The translations under genes were made by a program, and so were the position numbers. This document shows, one piece after another, positions 41,020 through 49,502 of a stretch of DNA of 64,000 bases. The notes under the pieces are model-generated. The model worked only from the letters and a program-made list of their open reading frames with translations. It was not told where the DNA came from and did not search any database. Within the stretch, counting starts at the first letter, position 1. Each line of letters opens with the position of its first letter. Source of the DNA: Gracilaria domingensis (taxonomy: Eukaryota > Rhodophyta > Florideophyceae > Gracilariales > Gracilariaceae); NCBI GenBank assembly GCA_022539475.1, contig VCMS01000013.1:1-64000 (forward strand), given 5' to 3'.

Positions 41020-41618
41020 TTACGAAGACTGGCTATCATCGGGAACTATGACGATTTCTAGCGGCTCAGAATATACTTTGCGATGGGCTTCTTGTACTTC
41101 AAGCCACCATGAAAGTTCCCCGTAGGGCCATGACGGAGCGTATTGATTGGTGACTATTACAAGTGGAACCCCCTGCTGCCATTCAATGCGCCCTTGGACG
41201 TGGACAAAATCTCCAAGAGACATGGGTGGAGCTGAGTCTGTGTCATCTTTCCAAAGCAAACAACGAGCAGTCGAGCTACCGTCATCCACAAGATATCTGG
41301 AGAACTTGTCACAAGCATAGCAGGAAGACATATGTTAGGTACCCTTTTTCTAGGCCATCAGGGAGCAAATGAATGGCTTTGTGCAGTTTGGGGACGTACT
41401 TTGCTGTGATGCGCTAGGTAAACGATGATGCCGGCTATGTGCACCAAGCGAAGGGGACGGGCTGGAAGATGCGGTGCGTATCTATAGAAAGCAACGTGAT
41501 TGGTGGCATGGGTGGTGGGCTGGGTGAGTCGGTGCAGCATGCAATTGAAGAGCTTGACATGTGCGTGAAACAGAGGGTCCAAGCCCCAATGTAGATGATT
41601 GCGGTAAAAGGAATCCAT
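41020..41618 (-). CDS. STN1-like OB-fold protein (one intron)
   Basis: Two exons, 41618-41400 and 41304-41020, joined over a 95-nt intron (donor GTACGTCC, branch-like CTAAC, acceptor GACAAG), give 167 residues in phase 0. The N-terminus (FYRNHLHWGLDPLFHAHVKL) and the OB strands RLVHIAGIIVYLAHHSK / FSRYLVDDGSSTARCLLWKD / LGDFVHVQGRIEW / LVIVTNQY, then ELSWWLEVQEAHRKVY, follow the N-terminal OB fold of Stn1 (VDDGTG.I.C.W; E..WWLEV...VY). Stn1 is part of the CST complex at telomeres and lagging-strand fill-in. No C-terminal winged helices are present before the stop, so it is a short form, as in some fungi and plants. RPA2-like alternatives are less close. Confidence 0.7.
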
Positions 41619-41643
41619 GTCGGCGTGACCCGGGCGGAACGAG

Positions 41644-42171
41644 TCAACGATTGTGCGGCTTGGTGCGAGAATAGGCGATGGCAGGCCTGAACATGTTTTT
41701 GTTGAGCCCAATTGATTTGGCTCGGTTCGCAATCATTTTTGCGGTGTACTCCTTGGGTAGCTTGCCCGACGCGGCGATACGAGCCCAGCAGCCCCAGCCG
41801 AACTTGGAGAGAGATTTGCGCAAGATCTTGTCCATTTCCGGCGTCCAGTTGCTCACGAAGCGCTTCTGCCTCTTGGCGCCCTTGGCGCGCGCATCTTCTG
41901 CCGGTCGCGCCGCTCTCTCCGGCGGGCGCTTCACAGACGGCCTCTCTCTCGCGACGGCTGATTCGACGGCGTCGACGCGCGAAAAGAAACACAAAGACTC
42001 TGCAGCAAACGCGTCCAGCGACACACGACTGGCACGCGCGTTACACGGACCTACGGCGGTGAGAGGCAGTGGAACGCGCAGCGCAGCGCATCGCGCGCGG
42101 AGCACGGCAAAGTCGTCGACTTCGCCGACTTCCGGCGCGCCGGCGGGCTGCGCCGCGCTGCCGTGAGTCAT
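41644..42171 (-). CDS. Small SANT/Myb-domain protein
   Basis: 175 residues from the ATG at 42171. The N-terminal half is Ala/Arg-rich with high GC. The C-terminal half has one SANT/Myb-like repeat: NWTPEMDKILRKSLSKFGWG, then CWARIAASGKLPKEYTAKMI and ANRAKSIGLN, with the regular Trp spacing (W..18..W). A basic stretch before it (AKGAKRQKR) suggests nuclear import. It starts 26 bp upstream of the STN1-like ATG on the same strand, and is divergent to the sulfhydryl-oxidase gene ~120 bp away. Confidence 0.65.
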   Translation of the reverse strand: MTHGSAAQPAGAPEVGEVDDFAVLRARCAALRVPLPLTAVGPCNARASRVSLDAFAAESLCFFSRVDAVESAVARERPSVKRPPERAARPAEDARAKGAKRQKRFVSNWTPEMDKILRKSLSKFGWGCWARIAASGKLPKEYTAKMIANRAKSIGLNKNMFRPAIAYSRTKPHNR

Positions 42172-42292
42172 GCTGAGCCCGATGCGCACACAGGCGATGC
42201 TGGCAACCGCGGAACAAGCGGCGCCGGCTCACTTGCAGAGCTGCTGCCGACACAGGTGCGGCGGCCCATCAAAATGACGGCGCGCAGATCTC

Positions 42293-43084
42293 ATGAAAAG
42301 TGGCCTGTATCATATCGCGCACTGGGCTGCCGGACAGTGCGCGCCACCGCGTCACAGCCTAAGCGGACCCATGCAGATGGCCGTGTTACGTTCCAATCGC
42401 CATTTCTCCACCCGCATGGCGCACCGACTGCAGCCGCCCGCGGCGCCTCCGCCGCACGCTGCACACGCCCGCGTCTCCGCTCCGCAACGAACCATTGCGC
42501 CGCGGATGGCGGCACTCGGCCCCCTGCTTACAGTTGCTGGAACCGCCCTAATCTTTATAACTCTGTGCGTTGACCTCTCCCTCGCGCGTCCGAGCCACCT
42601 AGCCGCAGCGCTCGCCGCCCCGATTGCGCCACCTGCCTACCCCTCGTCGCATCTGTTTCGCTTTCGCTCCCCGGCTGCCTTCGACATGCCGAATCCTGCC
42701 ACCACCACCAGACGCTCCACCGCCGCCAGCAGTTCCCGCCAGCAGAGGCCGCCTTCCAAGAAGGATATTGGCAACGCCGGCTGGACCCTCATCCACTCCA
42801 TCGCCGCCAACTTCCCAGAAAATCCCTCTGAGAAGGAAAAGCATCACGCTAGGGCCTTCTTGCGCAGCTTCACAAAGCTGTATCCATGCAAGAGGTGCCG
42901 CCAGCATTTCAGCAAGTACCTCGCTTCAACCCCTCCGAATCTATCCAGCCGAGACTCCTTCATGCTGTGGGCTTGTGGTGCCCACAATGCCGTCAATCAG
43001 AGGCAGGGTAAACGTGTGTTCCCTTGCGACTTAAAAGCGCTGGAAGCAAGGTGGGGCGACTGTGGTTGTTCTGCCAAAAAGTGA
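42293..43084 (+). CDS. Erv1/ALR-type FAD-linked sulfhydryl oxidase
   Basis: The C-terminal ~105 residues are the Erv/ALR fold: DIGNAGWTLIHSIAANFPENP, KHHARAFLRSFTKLYPCKRC (active CxxC), HFSKYL, SFMLWACGAHNAVNQRQGK (FAD-binding HNxVN) and a C-terminal CDLKALEARWGDCGC. Erv1 re-oxidises Mia40 in the mitochondrial intermembrane space; Erv2 and QSOX relatives act in the ER. The extra DCGC at the end may be the shuttle disulfide. Start choice is open: ATGs at 42293, 42371, 42506 and 42686 are all in frame. The long form gives an Arg-rich leader and the 42506 form a hydrophobic segment, LLTVAGTALIFITLCVDLSL. Confidence 0.85.
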   Translation: MKSGLYHIAHWAAGQCAPPRHSLSGPMQMAVLRSNRHFSTRMAHRLQPPAAPPPHAAHARVSAPQRTIAPRMAALGPLLTVAGTALIFITLCVDLSLARPSHLAAALAAPIAPPAYPSSHLFRFRSPAAFDMPNPATTTRRSTAASSSRQQRPPSKKDIGNAGWTLIHSIAANFPENPSEKEKHHARAFLRSFTKLYPCKRCRQHFSKYLASTPPNLSSRDSFMLWACGAHNAVNQRQGKRVFPCDLKALEARWGDCGCSAKK

Positions 43085-43157
43085 CCAGCAGTCCACAAGA
43101 GACGCGCGTGGCCTTCCTTCCCCTCTTTACAGCTCCACCATGGCTATTCTCACTACT

Positions 43158-43964
43158 TCACCATGTTCTCTCGCCCTCTCGCCTCATGTTTCTCTGCGCT
43201 CTAAAACTGCTGCCGTTGCTATCGTGACCACCAGCCTCATCCTCATCTGCGTCCTCCACTTCTACAATTAACCCTGAATCGTCGTCGTCATCCATGTCAT
43301 CGATAATGATTGCATCATCCAGAGATGCGTCGAGCTCAAGGTCTTGATCCAACGGATTGCTCTCGTAGATACCCTTAGTCTCACTACCTTGACTTACACT
43401 CGCTAACTCACGCTTCCTCTCATTCTCTTCCGCAATCTTGTTTAAAATATTCATAGTGTTCACCGCGTCGGCAATCTGACTTTCTTCGAACATCAACTCA
43501 GGAGTATGCTTTAGGTAAACCCGACGAGCCAACTCTACTCGTATTTCCTTTCGTGCGCTTCGAAGCCACTTCATTGTGTTCTCCTTTTGTTCCTTGCTTC
43601 CCATGACGGACACTTGTACGCGTGCATGTCTCAAGTCATCTGAGCAACGAACTTCAACTACACTCAATAATTGCGGACCTTGACTCTTGTCAGAAAAGAA
43701 AGCACGTCGGTAACCATCATCGATTACAGCAGAAATCTCTCGCTTAACGAGTTCTGAAACCCGATTTGGTCTCCTTCCATCCCCAAAACGTCGATCGCGA
43801 GTCTTAGACCCACGACGACAATATATATCACACCTTCGTGGTTTTGCAGGCTGCACAGCTGGGAAAGAACTGGTTTGTGTTGCCCATTTCTGCGTAAACG
43901 AGCTCTGAAGAGGGTAAAAGTCTTGTACACATATCGTACCTGTAACAAAGCCAAGAAGCCGCAT
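43158..43964 (-). CDS. rbfA: Ribosome-binding factor A, organellar
   Basis: The N-terminal ~65 residues look like an organelle presequence. The KH-type RbfA core follows: PNRVSELVKREISAVIDDGY, LLSVVEVRCSDDLRHARVQV, KWLRSARKEIRVELARRVYL, HTPELMFEESQIADAVNTMN. The family is ~120 residues; here a C-terminal extension of ~90 residues with an Asp-rich run (IIIDDMDDDDDSG) is added. RbfA matures the 3' major domain and decoding-centre region of the small ribosomal subunit, here probably in plastid or mitochondrion. It is divergent from the wobble-enzyme fusion gene. Confidence 0.88.
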   Translation of the reverse strand: MRLLGFVTGTICVQDFYPLQSSFTQKWATQTSSFPAVQPAKPRRCDIYCRRGSKTRDRRFGDGRRPNRVSELVKREISAVIDDGYRRAFFSDKSQGPQLLSVVEVRCSDDLRHARVQVSVMGSKEQKENTMKWLRSARKEIRVELARRVYLKHTPELMFEESQIADAVNTMNILNKIAEENERKRELASVSQGSETKGIYESNPLDQDLELDASLDDAIIIDDMDDDDDSGLIVEVEDADEDEAGGHDSNGSSFRAQRNMRREGERTW

Positions 43965-44555
43965 TCTGGGTTGTACAAAGTCAACTAAAACCAGATTACT
44001 TCCTGTCCGAACTCAACTCTGGTTGCTAAACAGTTTCAGTGGCGCGGTAAATATGAATTGATCCTTTGCGAGCGCCAAAGGACGAGAAAGTAGGTAGATG
44101 CCTTTCAGATATGCGACATGAACCAGAATCCAGAGTCCGAGGAGCACTGCAAATGAATGACAAGAGCAGTGGCGAAGATAAAGCTTGATCTCCGTCCCGT
44201 AACTAGGGGTATCCTCATATCCTTAGATATCTGCAGGGGAGGAATGAATGAATGACACTGTCATTATGACAGCTTCTGAGAGACAAGTCCGAAAATCTGT
44301 TTTTTAGATTCTACATACAGTACGGTTGACTGTAAGTCAAACTGTAATACAGAGGCTGTAGCTCGATACGGGCCCTGTAGCGAGCTACACGGACGCGACC
44401 ATGATCAAGATGACCATCGTGACCCGCAGCACCTGGGATATCCCACGCTAACCGCTGGGATCTCCGCTTCTTTCATCATTCATCTTGAATTGTACCGAAG
44501 CAGCATCTCTCCACCTCCACATCGCCTGTAGTGAACCGTGCCCATTTCCAAAAAT
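43965..44555. promoter_or_regulatory. Divergent promoter region with a 9-bp inverted repeat
   Basis: 591 bp between the starts of RbfA and the fusion gene. It contains TGTAGCTCG (44357-44365) facing CGAGCTACA (44381-44389) and GGGATATCCC at about 44440. No TATA box is obvious. Confidence 0.35.
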
Positions 44556-46874
44556 ATGGGAACTTCTTTCGTGCCCGGGCGTTTGCTTTTTGGAAGCCGT
44601 TCGTTGGTCCGGCCAAGACCAAGCCAATTGCTTGCACGAGCATGCGCGCAACATGGGGCAGCTGCTCCGAAACAAACAGCTAGGGAAAGGAGACGAGCAA
44701 CAGTTTTGGCACGCACAAATGCGCACAAAGAATTGAAGCGTGAATTGGATGAGCAGTCGGGCAAATTAGTCGGCGCAATTGTTACATTTCCTCCTTTTGT
44801 ACGGGAAAGGTGCTCCCTGACACCTAGGTTGGCCAGGGTGAAAGTGTTCCTGCAGAAATCGGATCTCAATGATGTCAATCTTTTCCGGGGGCGAGTCAGG
44901 GCTAGACTGGTACATATCTTCCCCGAATTAGAAGAACGTGGTCTTCTTCGGGCTTCTGATGGATTCGACGTTAGAGTAGGGGGTAGCATTGTTGTAGAAA
45001 ACATTGACAGCCTGAAAAGCGGGCTGGAGAAGTGCGAGAAAGTTGGTTCTCCAGTTTTCGTCGAGGTCATACCGCACAACACACCACCTCCGAGGGAAAA
45101 GTTTTCGGAGAGAGTCGAGCAAGTGAAAAAAAGGGCTCAAATCGCGGAACAGAATCCTAATGAGCTTCTGAAGATGATAAGCTTTTATAAGTTTGTGAGT
45201 GTTGAAAGGCCTGACGCATTTTGCAATATGCTTCGCAGAGCTTGGTCATGGATGGGTGTAAAAGGTAGGGTATACGTTGCTAATGAGGGTGTAAACGGCC
45301 AGTTATCTGTTCCAAATTCGATACTACCTGACTTTCAAGACGCTATGAACGGTCTTTGGATAGAACGCGGTGAGTCTATCATACCAAGCGAGCTCGTTGG
45401 GGTTTTCTTGAATGAGGACGGCTTGGTGAAGAAGGAAGAACAGCCATTTGAAAAACTGCAAGTGAAACCTCGAGAAAAAGTCCTTGCCGATGGATTTCAA
45501 GAGCCACTAGATTGGAAACGAGCTGGGAAGCCCATACATCCAGAAGAATGGCATCGGCTTATGAAGTCCAAAGGTGAGGATTTCGTTTTGCTTGACTGTC
45601 GAAACGATTATGAGAGCGACGTCGGACGCTTCGAAGGAGCTGAGACTTTGAACACTCCAACATTTCGAGATTCTTGGGAAGAACTTGAAAAGCGATTGAG
45701 CAATGAAGACCGAAGTAAGAAGATCTTGACATATTGCACCGGTGGTATCCGATGCGTTAAAGTGAATGCTTTTCTCGAACAGAAACTAGGCTTCTCAAAC
45801 ACGGGCCGACTTCAGGGAGGAATTGTTTCGTACGCTCGCAACCTCAGAGAGACGGGACGATTGAATGAGTCGACCTTCAAGGGCGTGAATCATGTTTTTG
45901 ACGGCCGCATGGGTGAGATCATTACCTCGGACATGCTCGACAGCTGTATTACTTGCGGTCAACCATGTAATATCCAAACGGACTGCGCAAACGTGCAGTG
46001 TCCTCGACCATTCGATTCACGAATTTTTGTCCAGTGCGAAGAATGTGCCGTATTGATGAAAGGGGCATGTTCACCGGAATGCCGCGGTGCAGTAGGGATA
46101 ACATCGAACCAATCGAATCAACCAACAGAAGGAGTACGCATTCCTCCTATTTCAAGCGATTCCGAGCTCTACGCAGAAACCTTCACCATAAGTGCCGTCC
46201 CGGAACTCACGTCCGTGAGACGTCGCACAGAGGCTGAGTTTCCGGAAAGAGTAAGAATGTTAAGCTCCGACGTTCAGGCATCACTTCTCCGTTTACTTGT
46301 TCAAATATCAGGTTCAAAGAGAGTTCTGGAAATTGGTACTTTCACTGGACTTGCGACGATTGCAATGGCATCCGGATTACCGTCTGATGGACTGGTCGTG
46401 ACATGTGAATGTGATGAGAAGGCGGCGTCAATTGCAGAAGAGTTCTTTACAAAGACTGAGGAATGTCGGGACAAAATTCAGTTATATCGTGGACAAGCTC
46501 TTGACATCTTAGAACGCTTCCATGTTAAAAACTGGGAGCCATTTGATTTCGCTTTCGTGGACGCAGACAAGGGTGGATACCCCGCTTACGCCAAGAAACT
46601 ATTGGATTACAATCTTGTGAGAAGCGGCGGCATTCTAGTTTTCGACAACACCCTCTTCCATGGAGAGGTGGCACAGATTTGGAAGCAAGAAACTTCTAGC
46701 AACGTCGCAAGACAGAGCCATCTTCATCCTCAGAGATTGAAAAATCTAAGCAAAGCGCATCGAACCGCGGCAAAGCTGCACGAGTTCAACAAATACATAG
46801 CGGAGGAAGACAGATTAGAACAGGTTCTTCTACCTTTCCGAGACGGATTAACCGTTGCTAGACGATCAGATTAG
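44556..46874 (+). CDS. Fused TrhO-type tRNA-U34 hydroxylase and COMT-type O-methyltransferase
   Basis: One uninterrupted 772-residue frame from the ATG at 44556. Residues 1-60 are Arg/Ala-rich and lack acids, like an organelle presequence. Residues ~65-190 are an unrecognised domain. Residues ~205-300 are the TrhO (YceA/UPF0176) N-domain (MISFYKFVSVERPDAFCNML, VYVANEGVNGQLSVP). Residues ~335-425 are a rhodanese with YCTGGIRC (Cys394, Cys400). Residues ~430-500 are the Cys-rich rhodanese C-domain (CITCGQPCN, CEECAVLMKGACSPEC). Residues ~530-772 are a class I methyltransferase (motif I VLEIGTFTGLATIA at ~590, then FAFVDADKGGY and GGILVFDNTLFHGEV). TrhO makes 5-hydroxyuridine at tRNA position 34, and the COMT-like TrmR/YrrM methylates it to 5-methoxyuridine. 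Joining the two is what one would expect of a single mo5U34 synthase; this role is inferred. Confidence 0.85.
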   Translation: MGTSFVPGRLLFGSRSLVRPRPSQLLARACAQHGAAAPKQTARERRRATVLARTNAHKELKRELDEQSGKLVGAIVTFPPFVRERCSLTPRLARVKVFLQKSDLNDVNLFRGRVRARLVHIFPELEERGLLRASDGFDVRVGGSIVVENIDSLKSGLEKCEKVGSPVFVEVIPHNTPPPREKFSERVEQVKKRAQIAEQNPNELLKMISFYKFVSVERPDAFCNMLRRAWSWMGVKGRVYVANEGVNGQLSVPNSILPDFQDAMNGLWIERGESIIPSELVGVFLNEDGLVKKEEQPFEKLQVKPREKVLADGFQEPLDWKRAGKPIHPEEWHRLMKSKGEDFVLLDCRNDYESDVGRFEGAETLNTPTFRDSWEELEKRLSNEDRSKKILTYCTGGIRCVKVNAFLEQKLGFSNTGRLQGGIVSYARNLRETGRLNESTFKGVNHVFDGRMGEIITSDMLDSCITCGQPCNIQTDCANVQCPRPFDSRIFVQCEECAVLMKGACSPECRGAVGITSNQSNQPTEGVRIPPISSDSELYAETFTISAVPELTSVRRRTEAEFPERVRMLSSDVQASLLRLLVQISGSKRVLEIGTFTGLATIAMASGLPSDGLVVTCECDEKAASIAEEFFTKTEECRDKIQLYRGQALDILERFHVKNWEPFDFAFVDADKGGYPAYAKKLLDYNLVRSGGILVFDNTLFHGEVAQIWKQETSSNVARQSHLHPQRLKNLSKAHRTAAKLHEFNKYIAEEDRLEQVLLPFRDGLTVARRSD

Positions 46875-46929
46875 ATGATGTATACACAATTACGGACAGT
46901 GGCAAATGCTGACAAGACTCTCTCTTCGA

Positions 46930-46945
46930 GGTGTAAAGATACACC
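46930..46945 (-). terminator. Histone-type 3' stem-loop of H2A
   Basis: Minus strand GGTGTA-TCTT-TACACC, preceded by AAA and followed by TCGA, 25 nt after the H2A stop. It has a six-bp stem and a four-base pyrimidine loop, as in replication-dependent histone mRNAs. Confidence 0.75.
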
Positions 46946-46970
46946 TTTGAATTATTGTAGTAGCAAAAGC

Positions 46971-47339
46971 TTAGACCTCTTGCGATGCGTCACCCTTGGA
47001 CTTCTTGCGCGGCATGAGAACCTGGTGAATGTTTGGAAGCACACCACCACTGGCAATCGTCACGTTTCCAAGAAGCTTGTTGAGCTCTTCATCATTGCGA
47101 ACAGCAAGTTGAATGTGACGCGGAATGATACGGGTCTTCTTGTTGTCACGGGCAGCGTTGCCGGCAAGCTCGAGAACTTCAGCAGTAAGGTACTCCATCA
47201 CTGCAGCCATGTAAACAGGGGCACCGGCACCAACGCGATCAGCGTAGCCTCCCTTGCGAAGGAAACGGTGAATACGACCGACGGGGAACTGGAGACCAGC
47301 CTTGCTAGAACGAGATTGGGCAGCCTTCTTGGGAGCCAT
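46971..47339 (-). CDS. H2A: Histone H2A, H2A.X-type C-terminus
   Basis: 122 residues from the ATG at 47339. It is a canonical H2A fold: [80 protein letters not shown] and [12 protein letters not shown]. The tail ends [11 protein letters not shown]. Ser-Gln-Glu-hydrophobic at the extreme end fits the H2A.X phosphorylation motif, so the protein may serve as both bulk H2A and damage-signalling H2A.X. It has no introns, is divergent from H2B, and has a histone stem-loop in its 3' UTR. Confidence 0.95.
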   Translation of the reverse strand: MAPKKAAQSRSSKAGLQFPVGRIHRFLRKGGYADRVGAGAPVYMAAVMEYLTAEVLELAGNAARDNKKTRIIPRHIQLAVRNDEELNKLLGNVTIASGGVLPNIHQVLMPRKKSKGDASQEV

Positions 47340-47926
47340 TTCGATGATAACGATAGAAACTTGCGATTGATGATCGAAGCAACGAACAGAATGGTGGAAC
47401 TGGTTTGGATGAGGGAAAAGGCTGAAGATGAGGGTAGGCAACGGCCTTTTAAGTACGTCACAGAGTTGACTTCGACTGTCTGTGTCGCGTGGATGAGCGG
47501 AATGCTGCTTGCCAAAAGTTCGTCAGATACACTCTCGCCCTGGTGGGGGACCGCTGAAACGACCAATCACATTTCAAGAAATCAAGACATGCCACGCTTG
47601 CTTGAAAAGGGACACCCAATACAACCAATGAAAACACAGAACGAGGACCCCGAGCCCCGAAATTTGTGGGTGCTGCAGTTCAACCAATAGCGAGGCTTGC
47701 TTTGCGCGCCAAACCCACTTGATTGTTATCGTAAGCGCAGCTCAGCTGACCGCGCAGTGCGCCACAATGTCCGCCGAAGTCTTTCCGGCGAGACCAGAAC
47801 CGAGTACTTAAGCCACGTTAAGGCGCAGCCCACTGCACTCTATCTCCACCACCGTTCATTCACCCAACTCGACCCGTTCCCATCTGCATTCTATCGTCAT
47901 TCATATCGTTCAACAAGTCTTCAGCT
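47340..47926. promoter_or_regulatory. Bidirectional H2A/H2B promoter
   Basis: Four CCAAT boxes, all on the plus strand: 47563, 47616, 47625 and 47684. A shared element, GTACTTAA, lies 110 bp before the H2A start (47449-47456, minus) and 116 bp before the H2B start (47804-47811, plus), so the layout is mirror-symmetric around the CCAAT cluster. These are likely core-promoter elements. Confidence 0.65.
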
Positions 47927-48301
47927 ATGGCTCCCAAGGGCAAGAGCGTTCCTGTCGCCGAGAAGAAGGTCGCCAAGAAGGGCATGGCCGGAGGCACCGA
48001 GAAGACGACCAGGAAGAAGAAACGCAGTGAATCGTACTCCATCTACATTTATAAAGTACTGAAGCAGGTTCACCCGGATACTGGTATTTCCTCAAAGGCC
48101 ATGAGCATCATGAACTCTTTTGTGGCTGATCTGTTCGAAAGGATCGCCACGGAAGCTGCGAAACTCGCGTCCTACAACAACACGAAGACCCTCACTTCTC
48201 GAGAGATTCAGACCGCTGTCCGTCTCCTTCTCCCAGGAGAGCTTGCCAAGCATGCGGTCTCGGAAGGTACGAAGGCTGTCACTAAGTACAGCTCGAGCTA
48301 A
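47927..48301 (+). CDS. H2B: Histone H2B
   Basis: 124 residues. A Lys-rich tail ([19 protein letters not shown]...TRKKKRSES) is followed by the fold [80 protein letters not shown] and AVTKYSSS. The lysine in the last helix (AVTKYSSS) is at the site ubiquitinated in other eukaryotes. It has no introns and a stem-loop 52 nt behind the stop. Confidence 0.97.
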   Translation: MAPKGKSVPVAEKKVAKKGMAGGTEKTTRKKKRSESYSIYIYKVLKQVHPDTGISSKAMSIMNSFVADLFERIATEAAKLASYNNTKTLTSREIQTAVRLLLPGELAKHAVSEGTKAVTKYSSS

Positions 48302-48353
48302 GTGTGTATCGTATTGGAGTGATCTACTGGTTTCAATCTTTGGTCACCTCAAA

Positions 48354-48369
48354 GGTGTATTTTTACACC
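48354..48369 (+). terminator. Histone-type 3' stem-loop of H2B
   Basis: GGTGTA-TTTT-TACACC with CAAA before and TCGA after. The stem and flanks are the same as in the H2A gene; only the loop differs. Confidence 0.78.
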
Positions 48370-48947
48370 TCGATTGAAGAATGTTGTCAGTGCGTCTTTT
48401 GTTTCAGCAAGGCGCTTTTCGAACTAACGCTTAGTTGTATATACGGCATTGAAGCTGTTTCCATGCTGCCGGTGCTCTATCCCTGTACTTTCTCTAATAC
48501 ACAATTCCTCCGTATTGACGTCAAATCAACACCGACTTATCACATTGAACTCTGTTCGTTGAGATCAGTTTGGAGCCGTGAGCAGACTGCGAAGCGTTCC
48601 CGGTTTCATAAATGAATTCTACATCGTTATGGAACCATTGCGAGGATCATGAATCTTGCTCGTCGAAGTAAACATTGATTCCTTTAATGCGCGACATTTC
48701 ATTTAAGCGCTTCGTCTTAACTCTTGCTTGTAATCGAAAATACCCTGTATTATAATTTTGAGATCGGATGTGGTATGAATTCGTGAATCTGATTTCAGCG
48801 TGCTCCGTAGCCAAGCTCCGTAGCGGGTCTGTGACCCTGTGGGTCCAAGCATGACATTTTCGATGACAATATGTGTCTTCGACAAAACGATGCTTCCCAC
48901 CCTTGCTCTATTCATGTTGAACATCGACACTCACCATCATTTCAGTC
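48370..48947. other. Intergenic, no gene seen
   Basis: H2B 3' flank and promoter of the HIT-finger gene. No supported ORF. Confidence 0.45.
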
Positions 48948-49502
48948 ATGCCCAAGCAACCCTGTCTCGTTTGCAATGAGGAAGAAGCGAAGTATAAGTG
49001 CCCTACGTGCCGTCTTCCATTGTGAGTTATTGTTGATTCCCACCACCATTTGAAACTTCATTCTGACTATGTTCACTCCCATCGCAGTTGCTCAGTCCCA
49101 TGCTCCAAAGCCCACAAACAGGCAAGCTGCTCTGCGCCTGTCCCCGTCGCAACCCCAATTTTGAAGGTAGTCAATGAACAAGTGGCACAGAAACAGCAGG
49201 AAGAGGAGAGTTTGCCAGATGACCTTCTCCTGTTACAGACAGAGCAACTACGAGGCTTGGATACTCACAAAGAGGTACAGAGAAAGCTTCGCGATAACCG
49301 GCTGTTGGCAATTCTTCAACGAATCGACTCTTCATCGAATCGAGTGAAGGAATTAGAGAAGGAAATGCAAGACCCAGCATTCTTGGAGTTTTGCGATGAT
49401 GTCTTAGAGGCCCTGGGGTGCAAAGTATTACCGGAGGCACCACTAACTCTGGAAGAGACGCTTCGATTGAAGTTAGAAAACTTAAAATCTGAACATGATT
49501 AA
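48948..49502 (+). CDS. HIT zinc-finger protein, ZNHIT3-like (one intron)
   Basis: Exons 48948-49021 and 49088-49502 are joined over a 66-nt intron (GTGAGT...CGCAG). They give 162 residues and restore a full HIT finger: CLVCNEEEAKYKCPTCRLPF then CSVPCSKAHKQASC, eight Cys/His ligands with CxxC spacing. The C-terminal part is helical, with LRGLDTHKEVQRKLRDNRLL and FLEFCDDVLEALG, as in ZNHIT3/Hit1, which helps assemble box C/D snoRNPs through Snu13 and Rsa1/NUFIP. The unspliced frame would stop right after the first four ligands, which supports the intron. Confidence 0.8.

Noticed and set aside
41678-42166. 162-codon plus-strand frame
   Set aside because: GC-rich shadow of the SANT-domain gene.
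46875-47690. 271-codon plus-strand frame over the H2A gene
   Set aside because: It is antisense to H2A, whose translation is unmistakable; no homology and no start context.
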